Assembly (NCBI RefSeq): GCF_902827225.1 | Contig: NZ_LR792632.1 | Location: 1,468,286-1,532,285, forward strand | Length of the DNA stretch: 64,000 nt | Direction of reading: 5' to 3' | Source: Methanocaldococcus lauensis | GTDB lineage: Archaea; AGJL01; Methanococci; Methanococcales; Methanocaldococcaceae | Part shown: positions 1-8,355 of the stretch, piece by piece | Layout of the letters: every line of letters begins with the position of its first letter | How positions within the stretch are numbered: the first letter of the stretch is position 1 | The notes under the pieces: generated by a model | The model's database searches: none | What the model saw: the letters and a program-made list of their open reading frames with translations, nothing else | What the model was told of the DNA's origin: nothing | Position numbers and translations under genes: made by a program

Positions 1-106
1 ATTTCTTTTTATTTTCCATCTTTTTGAGCATTACAATAAATAAAAATAAAAATAATTTTTTAAACCTTATATTCACAAACTTTAAATAAAAAATTTTAAA
101 TAGTAT

Positions 107-121
107 TACATATATTATGTA
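107..121. promoter_or_regulatory. Small palindrome upstream of the cbiM operon
   Basis: TACATA, three bases, TATGTA form a perfect 6-bp inverted repeat about 55 bases before the CbiM start, in an A+T-rich leader. It could be an operator for a metal regulator such as NikR, or only part of the promoter. A six-base palindrome in sequence this A+T-rich may be chance. Confidence 0.2.
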
Positions 122-175
122 TGATGTTAAGGGATATTAGTAATAACAAATAAAGATAGACAAAAAGGTGGTAAT

Positions 176-838
176 ATGCACATACCAGATGGATATTTGG
201 GACCAATAACCTGTGCATTTTTTTATCTTATAATGCTATATTTCTGGTATAGAGGGATAAAAGCATTGAAAACGTTACATCCAAAGCAAATACCACTGTT
301 GGGGATATTAACGGCATTTTCATTTTTAGTAATGATGTACAACCTTCCAGTTCCTGATGGAACTACTGCCCACATGGTTGGAGGTACATTGATAGCCATA
401 TTAATGGATAATCCATGGGTAGCAACAATAGCAATATCCATTGTATTGTTTATCCAGGCAATTTTCTTTGGAGATGGAGGAATTACAGCGTTAGGGGCTA
501 ATTGTTTTAACATGGGTGTAGTTCTACCATTCGTTGGTTATTACACTTACAAATTCTTAAGAGATAAAGTTGGAGATGTTGTAGCAAGTGGTATTGGAGC
601 TTACATTGGAATTGTAGCAGCGGCAATAGTTGCAGGATTTGAATTTGGACTACAGCCATTTATCCAGCCAGGTTATTGTCCATATCCATTTACCGTATCA
701 GTTCCAGCAATGGCATTTGCACACTTAGTAACAGCAGGTCCAGCAGCGGCTGTTGTAACCGCAATAGTGGTATGGTATGTTAAAAAGGCAAGACCAGATT
801 TATTCGAATTAACGAAGAAATCTATGGAGGTGAGTTAA
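176..838 (+). CDS. cbiM: ECF transporter substrate-binding protein CbiM (cobalt/nickel)
   Basis: This 220-aa integral membrane protein is the substrate-specific S component of a cobalt or nickel ECF transporter. It opens with MHIPDGYLGP, the family signature in which the amino terminus and His2 bind the metal. About seven hydrophobic segments follow. A conserved loop around residues 98-112 (FGDGGITALGANCFNMG) is typical of CbiM/NikM. The start is fixed by the His2 motif and by GGTGG eight bases upstream. It heads a four-gene set with a PDGLE protein, CbiQ and CbiO. Cobalt and nickel cannot be told apart from sequence; the PDGLE partner is common in nickel-type systems. Methanogens need both metals, for corrinoids and for F430 and hydrogenases. 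Confidence 0.93.
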   Translation: MHIPDGYLGPITCAFFYLIMLYFWYRGIKALKTLHPKQIPLLGILTAFSFLVMMYNLPVPDGTTAHMVGGTLIAILMDNPWVATIAISIVLFIQAIFFGDGGITALGANCFNMGVVLPFVGYYTYKFLRDKVGDVVASGIGAYIGIVAAAIVAGFEFGLQPFIQPGYCPYPFTVSVPAMAFAHLVTAGPAAAVVTAIVVWYVKKARPDLFELTKKSMEVS

Positions 839-1180
839 TTGATCGACTTTAAAGATCCATTAGTTAAAAAATTTTTGTATGTAATAATTGCATTAATTAT
901 TTTATGTCCTCTTGGAATTCTCTTAGTATGGAACTATGGAGATGCTTGGGGAGAATGGGATGTCAATGATGTAGCAGAAAAAGTTCATGCAGATATAAGT
1001 GGGATGGAAAAACTATCAGGAATCTGGAGTTATGCAATCTTACCAGATTATGACATTCCTGGATGGGACGATCCTGTTAGAGCATCGATAGGTTATATAA
1101 TATCAGCAATTGTTGGAGTTGCTTTATGCTTAGGAGCGTTTTATGGGCTAACAAAGGTTGTATATTCAAATCGTACTTAA
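839..1180 (+). CDS. PDGLE-domain component of the CbiM/NikM transporter
   Basis: A 113-aa protein with one N-terminal membrane segment (about residues 12-30), an extracytoplasmic stretch, and a second membrane segment near residues 85-107. The stretch PDYDIPGWDDPVRASIGYI before the second segment resembles the PDGLE domain that accompanies CbiM/NikM, rather than classical CbiN. The TTG start lies directly after the CbiM stop, with GGAGGTGAG just upstream, so translation is coupled. It probably stabilises the S component or assists metal loading. The family match is by recognition of the motif only. Confidence 0.78.
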   Translation: MIDFKDPLVKKFLYVIIALIILCPLGILLVWNYGDAWGEWDVNDVAEKVHADISGMEKLSGIWSYAILPDYDIPGWDDPVRASIGYIISAIVGVALCLGAFYGLTKVVYSNRT

Positions 1181-1306
1181 TATATAACACAATATATAAC
1201 TTTATTTTATTATTTTTAAATTTTACTTTTAATTTTTATGTTGAATATTTAAGTTCTTAAATATTAATTTTTTATTTTTTAAATTTAATAAATAATGGTG
1301 AATTCT

Positions 1307-2134
1307 GTGAAGTTAATAAATAAAACTGTTGAGCATGTAATAAAATATATTAGTGAGGCAGTTTTTTCAGAAAAATTTGCAAGGAATAAGGATGGTTTTT
1401 TACAAAAATTAGATCCAAGAATAAAGATAATTGGATTAATTATATTGGTTATAACAACTGTTTCAATTAAGCATATTGAAGTTTTGATATTTTTATATCT
1501 TTTATCCCTAATTTTTTGTATTTTGTCAAGAATTCCTTTACTTTATTACATAAAAAGAGTTTGGCTATTTATTCCTCTATTTACAGGAATAATTATATTT
1601 CCTGTAATATTCTTAACTCCTGGGCATCCAATTTATGTAATTCTAAAAAAACCTTATTATATCGCTATTACTTATGAAGGAATAAAATATGCTGTATTAT
1701 TTACTCTTAGAGTGGCAACTGCAATATCTTACACTGTCTTAATAACTCTAACTACGAGATGGGACGAGATAATGAAGGCACTTAATAGTTTAGGAGTTCC
1801 AGATATTGTAATAACGATAATGACACTCGCTTATAGATATATATTTTTATTATTGAACAATGTCTTAGAGATGATGTATTCAAAAAAATCAAGATTATGT
1901 AGGAATTTAAAGCTAAAAGAAAGTTGGATTATTGCTGGTAAAAGTATGGGAGCACTCTTTATAAAAACTCAGAGAATGGGAGAGGATATATATTATGCAA
2001 TGCTTTCAAGAGGCTACTTAAACGAACCAAGGATTTTTACAAATTTTAAAGTTAAATATTATGACATAATCTTCTTATGTTTTATAGTATTAATATCATC
2101 TATTTCATTAGGTTATGATAGGTTGATACTATGA
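1307..2134 (+). CDS. cbiQ: ECF transporter transmembrane protein CbiQ (T component)
   Basis: The transmembrane coupling protein of the ECF transporter, about 275 aa. It has several hydrophobic segments (first near residues 35-75) and the cytoplasmic coupling-helix region with AMLSRGY, one of the two Ala-Arg-Gly-like motifs that dock onto the ATPase. An ATG lies at 1295, but GGTGA at 1297-1301 sits five bases before a GTG at 1307, so I place the start there (protein MKLINKTVEH...). It overlaps CbiO by four bases (ATGA). A 126-base gap separates it from the CbiM/PDGLE pair, so it may have its own promoter. Confidence 0.9.
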   Translation: MKLINKTVEHVIKYISEAVFSEKFARNKDGFLQKLDPRIKIIGLIILVITTVSIKHIEVLIFLYLLSLIFCILSRIPLLYYIKRVWLFIPLFTGIIIFPVIFLTPGHPIYVILKKPYYIAITYEGIKYAVLFTLRVATAISYTVLITLTTRWDEIMKALNSLGVPDIVITIMTLAYRYIFLLLNNVLEMMYSKKSRLCRNLKLKESWIIAGKSMGALFIKTQRMGEDIYYAMLSRGYLNEPRIFTNFKVKYYDIIFLCFIVLISSISLGYDRLIL

Positions 2135-2991
2135 AACCTTTGTATGAATTAAAGAATGTATATTATCAATATCCAGATGGAACTATTGCATTGGACAATA
2201 TAAATATGAAAATTTATGAAGGAGAGGTAGTAGCAATTATAGGCCCTAATGGAGCTGGAAAAACAACACTTTTAAAAATATTAGATGCTTTAGAGTTTCC
2301 AAAAAAAGGAGAGGTATATTTTGAAGGAAAAAAATTAGAGGAAAGATTATTAAATGATATAGAGTTTATGAAATACTTTAGAAAAAAAGTAGGATTTATA
2401 TTCCAAGATCCAGATACTATGCTGTTCAGTCCAACAGTTTGGGATGATGTGGCTTTTGCTCCTCTACACCTTTATGATAAAGATACAGCCATAAAAGTTA
2501 CTGAAAAAGTTATAAATGAAATGAATTTAAACCATATAAAAGATAAGCATCCTTACAATATCAGTGGTGGCGAAAAAAAGAAATCATCAATTGCAGCAGT
2601 TTTATCAATAACTCCAGATGTTATACTTATGGATGAACCTACATCATACTTAGATCCAAAAAGTAGAAATTACATAATAAACTTAATTAAAGATTTAAAA
2701 AGTAAGAATAAAACCATTGTATTTGTAAGTCATGATCCAAATCTTATAACGCTCGCTGATAGATGTTATATTCTAAATAAAAAAATTATCGCTGAAGGAA
2801 CTCCAAAGGAAATATTTAGTAATGTAGAAATCTTAGAGGAAAATAATTTAGATGTTCCTGAGATAACTAAATTATTTAAACTTCTGTTAGATGATAAAGA
2901 TTTAATAAGTAAAATAAATATTGATAACTTACCAATAACAGTTGATGAGGCTTATAACATATTAAAAGATTTATTAAAGAGTAAAACTTAG
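2131..2991 (+). CDS. cbiO: ECF transporter ATP-binding protein CbiO
   Basis: The ABC ATPase that powers metal uptake through CbiQ/CbiM; 286 aa, normal for the family. Visible motifs are Walker A GPNGAGKTT (about residues 38-46), the Q-loop IFQDPD, signature NISGGEKKK, Walker B VILMDEPTSYLD and the switch histidine in VSHD. The signature has GGEKK in place of the usual GGQ(K/R), as in other ECF ATPases. It overlaps cbiQ by four bases. Only one ATPase gene is present, so a homodimer is likely. Confidence 0.95.
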   Translation: MKPLYELKNVYYQYPDGTIALDNINMKIYEGEVVAIIGPNGAGKTTLLKILDALEFPKKGEVYFEGKKLEERLLNDIEFMKYFRKKVGFIFQDPDTMLFSPTVWDDVAFAPLHLYDKDTAIKVTEKVINEMNLNHIKDKHPYNISGGEKKKSSIAAVLSITPDVILMDEPTSYLDPKSRNYIINLIKDLKSKNKTIVFVSHDPNLITLADRCYILNKKIIAEGTPKEIFSNVEILEENNLDVPEITKLFKLLLDDKDLISKINIDNLPITVDEAYNILKDLLKSKT

Positions 2992-2996
2992 ATTAG

Positions 2997-3242
2997 TTAT
3001 TTATTTTTTATATAATCTTCCAATTCTTTTTTAATCTCTTCAACAGTAGGAATTTTCCCTTCAAATACTACTAAATCATCAAAAGCAACTCCTGGAGGAA
3101 TAAAAATCCATTCAGATATTTCATTTATGTCAGTGACTTTAACAATCTCAGCATCTATGCCTAACTCTTCAACAGCCTTTTTTACATTTTCGTATGTTTG
3201 GTTACATTTAGGACAACCAGTTCCAAAAACTCTAATTATCAT
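2997..3242 (-). CDS. Thioredoxin-like small redox protein
   Basis: An 81-aa single-domain thioredoxin-fold protein with a redox motif GCPKC at residues 9-13, as in the archaeal and bacterial small thioredoxin (Thioredoxin_3) family. The C-terminal part contains the cis-proline region (GKIPTVEEI). GGGTGAT lies just upstream of the ATG. It lies downstream of a DUF318-type permease on the same strand, a pairing common in this permease family, so it may keep the permease cysteines or a substrate reduced. The physiological partner is unknown. Confidence 0.85.
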   Translation of the reverse strand: MIIRVFGTGCPKCNQTYENVKKAVEELGIDAEIVKVTDINEISEWIFIPPGVAFDDLVVFEGKIPTVEEIKKELEDYIKNK

Positions 3243-3342
3243 TATATCACCCCATTACTAAGATTTTTTATTGATTTTATGATTTATAATATTTGTATGA
3301 GATTTATTAATAGGTTTTAATTGAAATACTCAAATATAAATT

Positions 3343-4431
3343 TTATAATATCATTCCAGTAACAAAACCTGCTATAGTAGAGTATATAACTACAAGCCCA
3401 AGATATGTAAATGCTTTTTTGTATCCAAGGATTTTGGAGAGTGTTAAAACTGTAGGAATACTTAAACTTGGACCTGCAAGAAGCAAAGCCATTGCTGGGC
3501 CTACACCCATTCCCAAATCCATTAATGACTTTATAATTGGGACCTCTGTAAGTGTTGCGAAATACATAAGTGCTCCAATAAATGAGGCTATAAAGTTTGC
3601 AATTATAGAGTTTCCACCAACATATTTACTAACATACTCAGGAGGAATAAATGCATTTATTAAACCAGCAATTGCTACACCAAGTATCAATAGTGGAAAT
3701 ACCATTTTACCAAGTGTAAATGTCTCTCTAAGCCATGCTTTTATCTCTTCCAGTTTAAACCATTTTTTAACAACAACTATAAGAACAATACACAATATTG
3801 CTGTTAATATATGTTTAACAAGAATTCCATCATAAACTGGAATACTCAGTATAGGAATTAATTTTGGTGAAGCAGTTATTACTAACAACATCCCCAACTG
3901 TATTAGGAAAAATATCGCAGTCTGATAAGCAGGTCTAATTGAAATACTGTCTGCCTTTCCAACTCTAAAATTTCTCTTTTTTTCATCTGATTTAAATATA
4001 AATGCCATAGATAAACCAATTAATATTGATAATATTACAGCAAAAAATGCTCTTGTAAAACCTATATCCCACCCAAGAAGTGCCGCTGAGTAAAATATAG
4101 CAAGCACATTTATAGCAGGCCCAGAAAATAAAAATGTGGTAGCAGGTCCTATTCCTGCACCTCTCCTATAAATTCCAGCAAATAATGGAAGAATAGTGCA
4201 TGAACATACTGCAAGAAGGCTTCCACTTACAGAGGCTACTAAATAAGATATATGCTTTGGAGTTTCTGGACCAAAATATTTTATAATAAAGTTTTTATTT
4301 ATCATTGAAGCTATGCCACCAGCCATAAAAAATGCTATTGTTAGAGCAATAACTCTATTTATATTTAGATAATTTACAATAGTTTTTAACATTACATTCA
4401 AAGCATAAATTATTGTTCCAGTTATATCCAT
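3343..4431 (-). CDS. Predicted permease, DUF318/UPF0718 family
   Basis: A 362-aa polytopic membrane protein with about eight to ten hydrophobic segments. It carries the duplicated family motifs: AVCSCTILPLFAGIYRRGAG with FLFSGPAINV in the first half, and LTEVPIIKSL with ALLLAGPSLS in the second. Members of PF03773 include ArsP-type exporters of organoarsenicals, but most have unknown substrates. The Cys-Ser-Cys in the first motif suggests thiol or metal(loid) chemistry, which fits the downstream thioredoxin-like gene. GGTGAG precedes the ATG, inside the end of the small zinc-ribbon gene upstream. Confidence 0.82.
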   Translation of the reverse strand: MDITGTIIYALNVMLKTIVNYLNINRVIALTIAFFMAGGIASMINKNFIIKYFGPETPKHISYLVASVSGSLLAVCSCTILPLFAGIYRRGAGIGPATTFLFSGPAINVLAIFYSAALLGWDIGFTRAFFAVILSILIGLSMAFIFKSDEKKRNFRVGKADSISIRPAYQTAIFFLIQLGMLLVITASPKLIPILSIPVYDGILVKHILTAILCIVLIVVVKKWFKLEEIKAWLRETFTLGKMVFPLLILGVAIAGLINAFIPPEYVSKYVGGNSIIANFIASFIGALMYFATLTEVPIIKSLMDLGMGVGPAMALLLAGPSLSIPTVLTLSKILGYKKAFTYLGLVVIYSTIAGFVTGMIL

Positions 4432-4599
4432 TTATCTCACCTTTCTTCTACCTTTTAAAGAACTTATATCGTATGTCATCTTTTCACCACAATCTGGACA
4501 ATTTGGTAAAGGAACCTCAGAAGCCATACAAGGGCAGACATCAACCTTATATCTCATCCTTTTCCCACATTTTGGGCATATTAAGTTCCAAATTATCAT
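4432..4599 (-). CDS. 55-aa zinc-ribbon protein upstream of the permease
   Basis: A short gene that is easy to miss. Its ATG at 4599 is preceded by GGGGGTGAAAC, and its TAA is followed directly by the ATG of the permease. The protein starts MIIWNLICPKCGKRM and carries C-P-K-C, C-P-C and C-P-D-C motifs (Cys 8, 11, 22, 24, 34, 37), followed by a basic tail. It looks like a double zinc ribbon or metal-binding peptide. A strong ribosome binding site, stop-start adjacency and conserved-looking cysteines support a real gene. Its role is unknown; regulation or metal delivery for the permease is a guess. Confidence 0.8.
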   Translation of the reverse strand: MIIWNLICPKCGKRMRYKVDVCPCMASEVPLPNCPDCGEKMTYDISSLKGRRKVR

Positions 4600-4809
4600 A
4601 TGTTTCACCCCCTTTAACTCTATACTGTTAATGTGAATAATAAATCACTAAATTTATAGTTTTCGATTAATTAATAAATTGGAATTTATTTAAAAAATAT
4701 GAAAATATTAAAATATTATTGAGTTTCATAATAAACAAAATATAAAAATAAAATAAATAAAAGAATTGATAATTGGGAAATATTAAAACTTATTAGATGA
4801 GGTTTTTTT

Positions 4810-5244
4810 ATGGATATTATAGAGCTTTTAAAAAGTTATGGAATTACTATAGAAAATTTAATAGATGCTGGAATTTCTTTATATGTTGGAGACCCTAAGG
4901 AAATAGATAAGGTTAAAGAAAAACTTAAAATAATCTTATTAAAAGAATTAAATAATCCAAATGTTTCCACTCTGTTAATTGCAGCTATATTGTTAGATAA
5001 AGAGGGAAAAAATAATAATTTGCCATTTAATTATAGCGAAGATCCTAACTATGTGTATGTTGATGAAGTTCTTGGCTTAGCGATTGCAAATGAAATTGCA
5101 GGAACTAAGGCTATATTTAACTTTAGATTTTACGATGCTAAAAAACCGGGAATTATTGGAGAATTGGATAAAAAAGGATATATGTTTTTAGATGATGCAA
5201 TTGCTGGATTGTTGGCTGGCTGTATGAGTAAAGTTTTTGAGTAA
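4810..5244 (+). CDS. cobZ: CobZ/PgpA-type phosphatase
   Basis: A 144-aa protein. The C-terminal half holds the PgpA-fold pattern: acidic YVDEVLGLAIANEIAG, then FRFYDAKKPG, then MFLDDAIAGLLAG. Archaeal members of this soluble PgpA branch include CobZ, the alpha-ribazole-5'-phosphate phosphatase of cobamide assembly. Unlike bacterial PgpA it lacks clear membrane segments, which favours CobZ over a phosphatidylglycerophosphatase. GATGAGG lies upstream of the ATG. The neighbours are not cobamide genes, although the metal transporter is about 2 kb away. The substrate assignment is inference. Confidence 0.7.
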   Translation: MDIIELLKSYGITIENLIDAGISLYVGDPKEIDKVKEKLKIILLKELNNPNVSTLLIAAILLDKEGKNNNLPFNYSEDPNYVYVDEVLGLAIANEIAGTKAIFNFRFYDAKKPGIIGELDKKGYMFLDDAIAGLLAGCMSKVFE

Positions 5245-5256
5245 ATAATCTTATTT

Positions 5257-6438
5257 TTATTTTGCCGCAGAGACAATTTTAATAATGTCATTATGCTTTA
5301 ATTCATAATCAGCCCCTATCCTTATTTTTCTCTTTGCGTCTATTGCGTATATAAATTTATCTCCTAATTCAGTGTGAATTTTATATGCCAAATCTTTTGC
5401 AGTAGTTCCTTTTTTAACTAAAAAAGCGTCTGGCAATACATTCCCTTCTTTATCTGTAAATTTATTTTCATCTTCTACTGGATACACAACTATCATATTT
5501 AGTAAATCAAAGTATGCTCTATTTATACACTCTTGAACCCCAGTACTACCATATTTTTTAAGGAAATCTTTTATATAATCAAATGCTTTTCTCATCTGTT
5601 CATTTACTTTACTCTCATCAACTATTTCAAAGTCATTTCCTTTTCTTTTGATTATCCCAGATTTTTCAGCCCTTTTTAAAGCCAACTCTATCTCCGCAGA
5701 TGTAGGGATAACAATATAATCTTTAAATTCCTTTCTTAATCTTTCAATATTTTTCTCAGCATCTGGATGATCTGCTTTATTTGCGGCTATAATCATTGGT
5801 TTAGATATTTTTCTCAACTTTTTAGCCAAATTTAATAAATCCTCTTTGCTCCATTTAATTGGACTTTCATCCATATCTCTTATAGCGATTTTTATATCTT
5901 CCTCACTAATATTTAATCCACTTAATTGTTCTTTCAAAACTTTAACTATATTTTTCTCTTGCTGAGCCTTTCTTGCCAATTTATCCCAATTTTTAGTTAA
6001 GATACCATAAATCCACATGTCTATCTCATTTATTAAAAATTTCACATCTTCAACTGGATCATAATCTTCAGTAGGATTTCCCTCTGCATCTGTTTTTCCA
6101 GAGGCATCAACTACTAAAATAAACGTATCTGCCTGCCTCAAATCATCTAAAAACTTATTACCCATACCTCTACCTTCATGAGCCCCAGGAACCAAACCTG
6201 CAACATCTATAACTTCAACAGGAATGTATCTAACTCCATCTATACATTTTGAGTTTCTTGGATTACATTTTACTCCCAACTCTTTGCAAGGACATTCAGA
6301 TGTTACATAACCGATTCCTTTATTTGGATGTATTGTTGTAAATGGATAATTTCCAATTTCAGCAGGTTTTTCTGTTAATGCATTAAACATTGTTGATTTT
6401 CCTACATTTGGTTTTCCAACTAAACCTATTATTGCCAA
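5257..6438 (-). CDS. YchF/Obg-type GTPase with TGS domain
   Basis: A P-loop GTPase of about 393 aa. It shows G1 GKPNVGKST, a G2 region at YPFTTIHPN, G3 DVAGLVPGAHEGRGMG and G4 NKAD, an insertion with cysteines (CPCKELGVKC, NSKC), a helical domain, and a C-terminal TGS domain (residues about 330-393). The family is ribosome-associated, and some YchF members use ATP. An ATG exists at 6465, but GGTGGTGAG sits four bases before a TTG at 6438, which gives MAIIGLVGKPNVG, as expected for the family. The first Cys cluster resembles a zinc or redox site and is common in archaeal members. Confidence 0.9.
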   Translation of the reverse strand: MAIIGLVGKPNVGKSTMFNALTEKPAEIGNYPFTTIHPNKGIGYVTSECPCKELGVKCNPRNSKCIDGVRYIPVEVIDVAGLVPGAHEGRGMGNKFLDDLRQADTFILVVDASGKTDAEGNPTEDYDPVEDVKFLINEIDMWIYGILTKNWDKLARKAQQEKNIVKVLKEQLSGLNISEEDIKIAIRDMDESPIKWSKEDLLNLAKKLRKISKPMIIAANKADHPDAEKNIERLRKEFKDYIVIPTSAEIELALKRAEKSGIIKRKGNDFEIVDESKVNEQMRKAFDYIKDFLKKYGSTGVQECINRAYFDLLNMIVVYPVEDENKFTDKEGNVLPDAFLVKKGTTAKDLAYKIHTELGDKFIYAIDAKRKIRIGADYELKHNDIIKIVSAAK

Positions 6439-6546
6439 AATCTCACCACCAATAATTATTATCAAAATAATTTTTATAATGCAAAATATTTATATGACAT
6501 CATTATAAATTAGTAGAATTATTAATAATATTTAATTGGTGAAACT

Positions 6547-6798
6547 ATGCCTTCTCAAAAGATTCAAGAGATACTTAATGAGTTAGATAGTTTAATGAAT
6601 AAAGAACGAAAATATATTGAATTAGTTGCTACTGTAGAATATTTATTAAACTTAGTTGAGCCTTCAAAAAGAGAAAAACTTAAAGAGGCTTTATACGATG
6701 CTGAGTCAATTGAAGATGTGTATGAATTAATAAAAGCAATAAAATTATTACTTGGATTACAGGGAGCAAGAAAATATGTTTTATCTTCTTCTGAATAA
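6547..6798 (+). CDS. Small helical protein of unknown function
   Basis: An 83-aa, highly charged, predicted all-helical protein without cysteines or membrane segments. GGTGAAACT precedes the ATG. It is transcribed away from the GTPase gene, from a shared 108-base intergenic region that contains TATTTATATG. I do not recognise a family. The regular composition and good ribosome binding site support a real gene. Confidence 0.72.
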   Translation: MPSQKIQEILNELDSLMNKERKYIELVATVEYLLNLVEPSKREKLKEALYDAESIEDVYELIKAIKLLLGLQGARKYVLSSSE

Positions 6799-6815
6799 TT
6801 TTTTATCCTACATTT

Positions 6816-7226
6816 TTATTCTGAAATACTTAGTAATATTATTCCAGCTAATATAAGAAAAACACCAATCATTTGAGTAGTTGTTAATGACTCTTTTAAA
6901 AATAATATTGATAAAATTATAGTGATAGCAGGACCTATTGAAGATATAGGGACAACAATGCTCGCTTTTCCTTTGTATAAGGCGTAATATAAAATTAGAG
7001 AACCAACAACTACTAAAATTGCAGATATTATAGCATACATAATAATTCTTTGATCTGTTATTATAACCTTGTATTTAATTATTATAAAAATTGACAAAAT
7101 AATTCCTACTATATTTACCACAATCCACTGGAATAGAGGATTTTTTTCACAGACAATTTTTGCAAAAAATGTTCCAACACCATAAAATATCGCTACTAAA
7201 AGTCCTAAAATTACGGCTATATCCAT
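6816..7226 (-). CDS. Small EamA/DMT-type membrane transporter
   Basis: A 136-aa protein with four to five membrane helices that resembles one half of a classical ten-helix EamA transporter. The last two helices carry the family pattern GKASIVVPISSIGPAITII and LFLKESLTTTQMIG. Half-size members are thought to work as dimers. GGGAT precedes the ATG. It lies just downstream of galU on the same strand with a 29-base gap, so export of a sugar precursor is possible but unproven. Confidence 0.82.
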   Translation of the reverse strand: MDIAVILGLLVAIFYGVGTFFAKIVCEKNPLFQWIVVNIVGIILSIFIIIKYKVIITDQRIIMYAIISAILVVVGSLILYYALYKGKASIVVPISSIGPAITIILSILFLKESLTTTQMIGVFLILAGIILLSISE

Positions 7227-7255
7227 ACTATCCCAAAAAATTTTATTTAAAATTA

Positions 7256-8107
7256 CTATAAATTCTTAACAAACTCTTTTAAAAATTCTCTAAATTCTGG
7301 AAGTTTCTCAGCACCAATCTCTACATTTGCCTTTAACCAACCTAACACATCTCCAATATCATATCTTTTACACTTAATTTCTACTCCTAAAACTTCTTCC
7401 TCTTTTAAAAGTAGATTTAGGGCGTCAGTAATTTGTATCTCCCTTCCCCTTCCTGGTGGAGTTTGTCTTATCTTTTCAAATATCTTTGGTGATAGTAAAT
7501 ATGCTCCAGTTATAATTAAATTTGAAGGAGCTTCTTCCACTTTTGGCTTTTCTACCATATTTTTTATTTTGTAAATCCCCTCCTCAATTTCTTCTCCTTC
7601 AACTACTCCATACTTATAAACTTCTTCCATAGGTACTCTCTCCAATGCGATAACTGAGCATCCATATTTTTCATGAACTGTTATTAAATCCTTTACAATA
7701 TTTTCCGAATAAATTGTATCTCCAACCATTGCTATGAAGTATTCATCTCCAACAAACTCTTCTCCATACAAAATAGCATCTCCTAAACCTTTTTGCTCTT
7801 TTTGTCTTGTATAAAATATGTTCCCTAAATTGTCAATTTCTTTAATGGCCTTTAAAAGATCATATTTATTGGAATCCTTTAATTTGCACTCTAACTCATA
7901 ATTTATATCAAAATGATTCTCTATTGCCTGTTTTCCTTTCCCTGTAACAAATAAAATATTTTTTATCCCTGCCTCAACTAAATCTTCAACGACATACTGA
8001 ACAATTGGCTTATTAACTACTGGGAGCATTTCTTTTGGCTGTGCTTTGGTTATTGGCAACAGTCTTGTTCCAAAACCTGCAACTGGTATTACTGCTTTTT
8101 TTATCAT
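7256..8107 (-). CDS. galU: UTP-glucose-1-phosphate uridylyltransferase
   Basis: A 283-aa nucleotidyltransferase that makes UDP-glucose from UTP and glucose-1-phosphate. It opens KKAVIPVAGFGTRLLPITKAQPKEMLP, the GalU nucleotide-binding signature, and has VVNKPIVQYVVEDLV, the metal-binding MVGDTIY and the substrate-loop TGAYLLSP. Length is typical. GGGGAAATA precedes the ATG. It is divergent from the UDP-glucose dehydrogenase gene across 248 bases, so its product is the likely substrate of the enzymes encoded there. Confidence 0.95.
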   Translation of the reverse strand: MIKKAVIPVAGFGTRLLPITKAQPKEMLPVVNKPIVQYVVEDLVEAGIKNILFVTGKGKQAIENHFDINYELECKLKDSNKYDLLKAIKEIDNLGNIFYTRQKEQKGLGDAILYGEEFVGDEYFIAMVGDTIYSENIVKDLITVHEKYGCSVIALERVPMEEVYKYGVVEGEEIEEGIYKIKNMVEKPKVEEAPSNLIITGAYLLSPKIFEKIRQTPPGRGREIQITDALNLLLKEEEVLGVEIKCKRYDIGDVLGWLKANVEIGAEKLPEFREFLKEFVKNL

Positions 8108-8355
8108 TATTTCCCCCTTAAGTAAATCGTTAGTTGAAGTTTTAAATCACAAACAAATGTAAATAGAAACATAGTTATAAATTTATACTTCATACTATTA
8201 ATTTTACTTTGAGAATATAAATAAATTTGGTGGTGATGATATTATCTTAGAAAGTAGTTTGAAGAATATGCAAAAATAACTCAAATAAAATTAATGTTAA
8301 TTAGATCATTTTTAAGTTAGATTTAGATAATAGATAAAATATAATCGTGATAAAT

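Noticed and set aside
1..175. Cobalamin riboswitch before the cbiM operon
   Set aside because: The leader is almost pure A+T and lacks the B12-box and any G+C-rich helices.
1295..1306. ATG start for CbiQ at 1295
   Set aside because: GGTGA at 1297-1301 overlaps this ATG and is spaced correctly for the GTG at 1307. The same reasoning moved the starts of the YchF GTPase, UDP-glucose dehydrogenase, sulfotransferase, PseB-like protein, flippase, SepSecS and IlvC.
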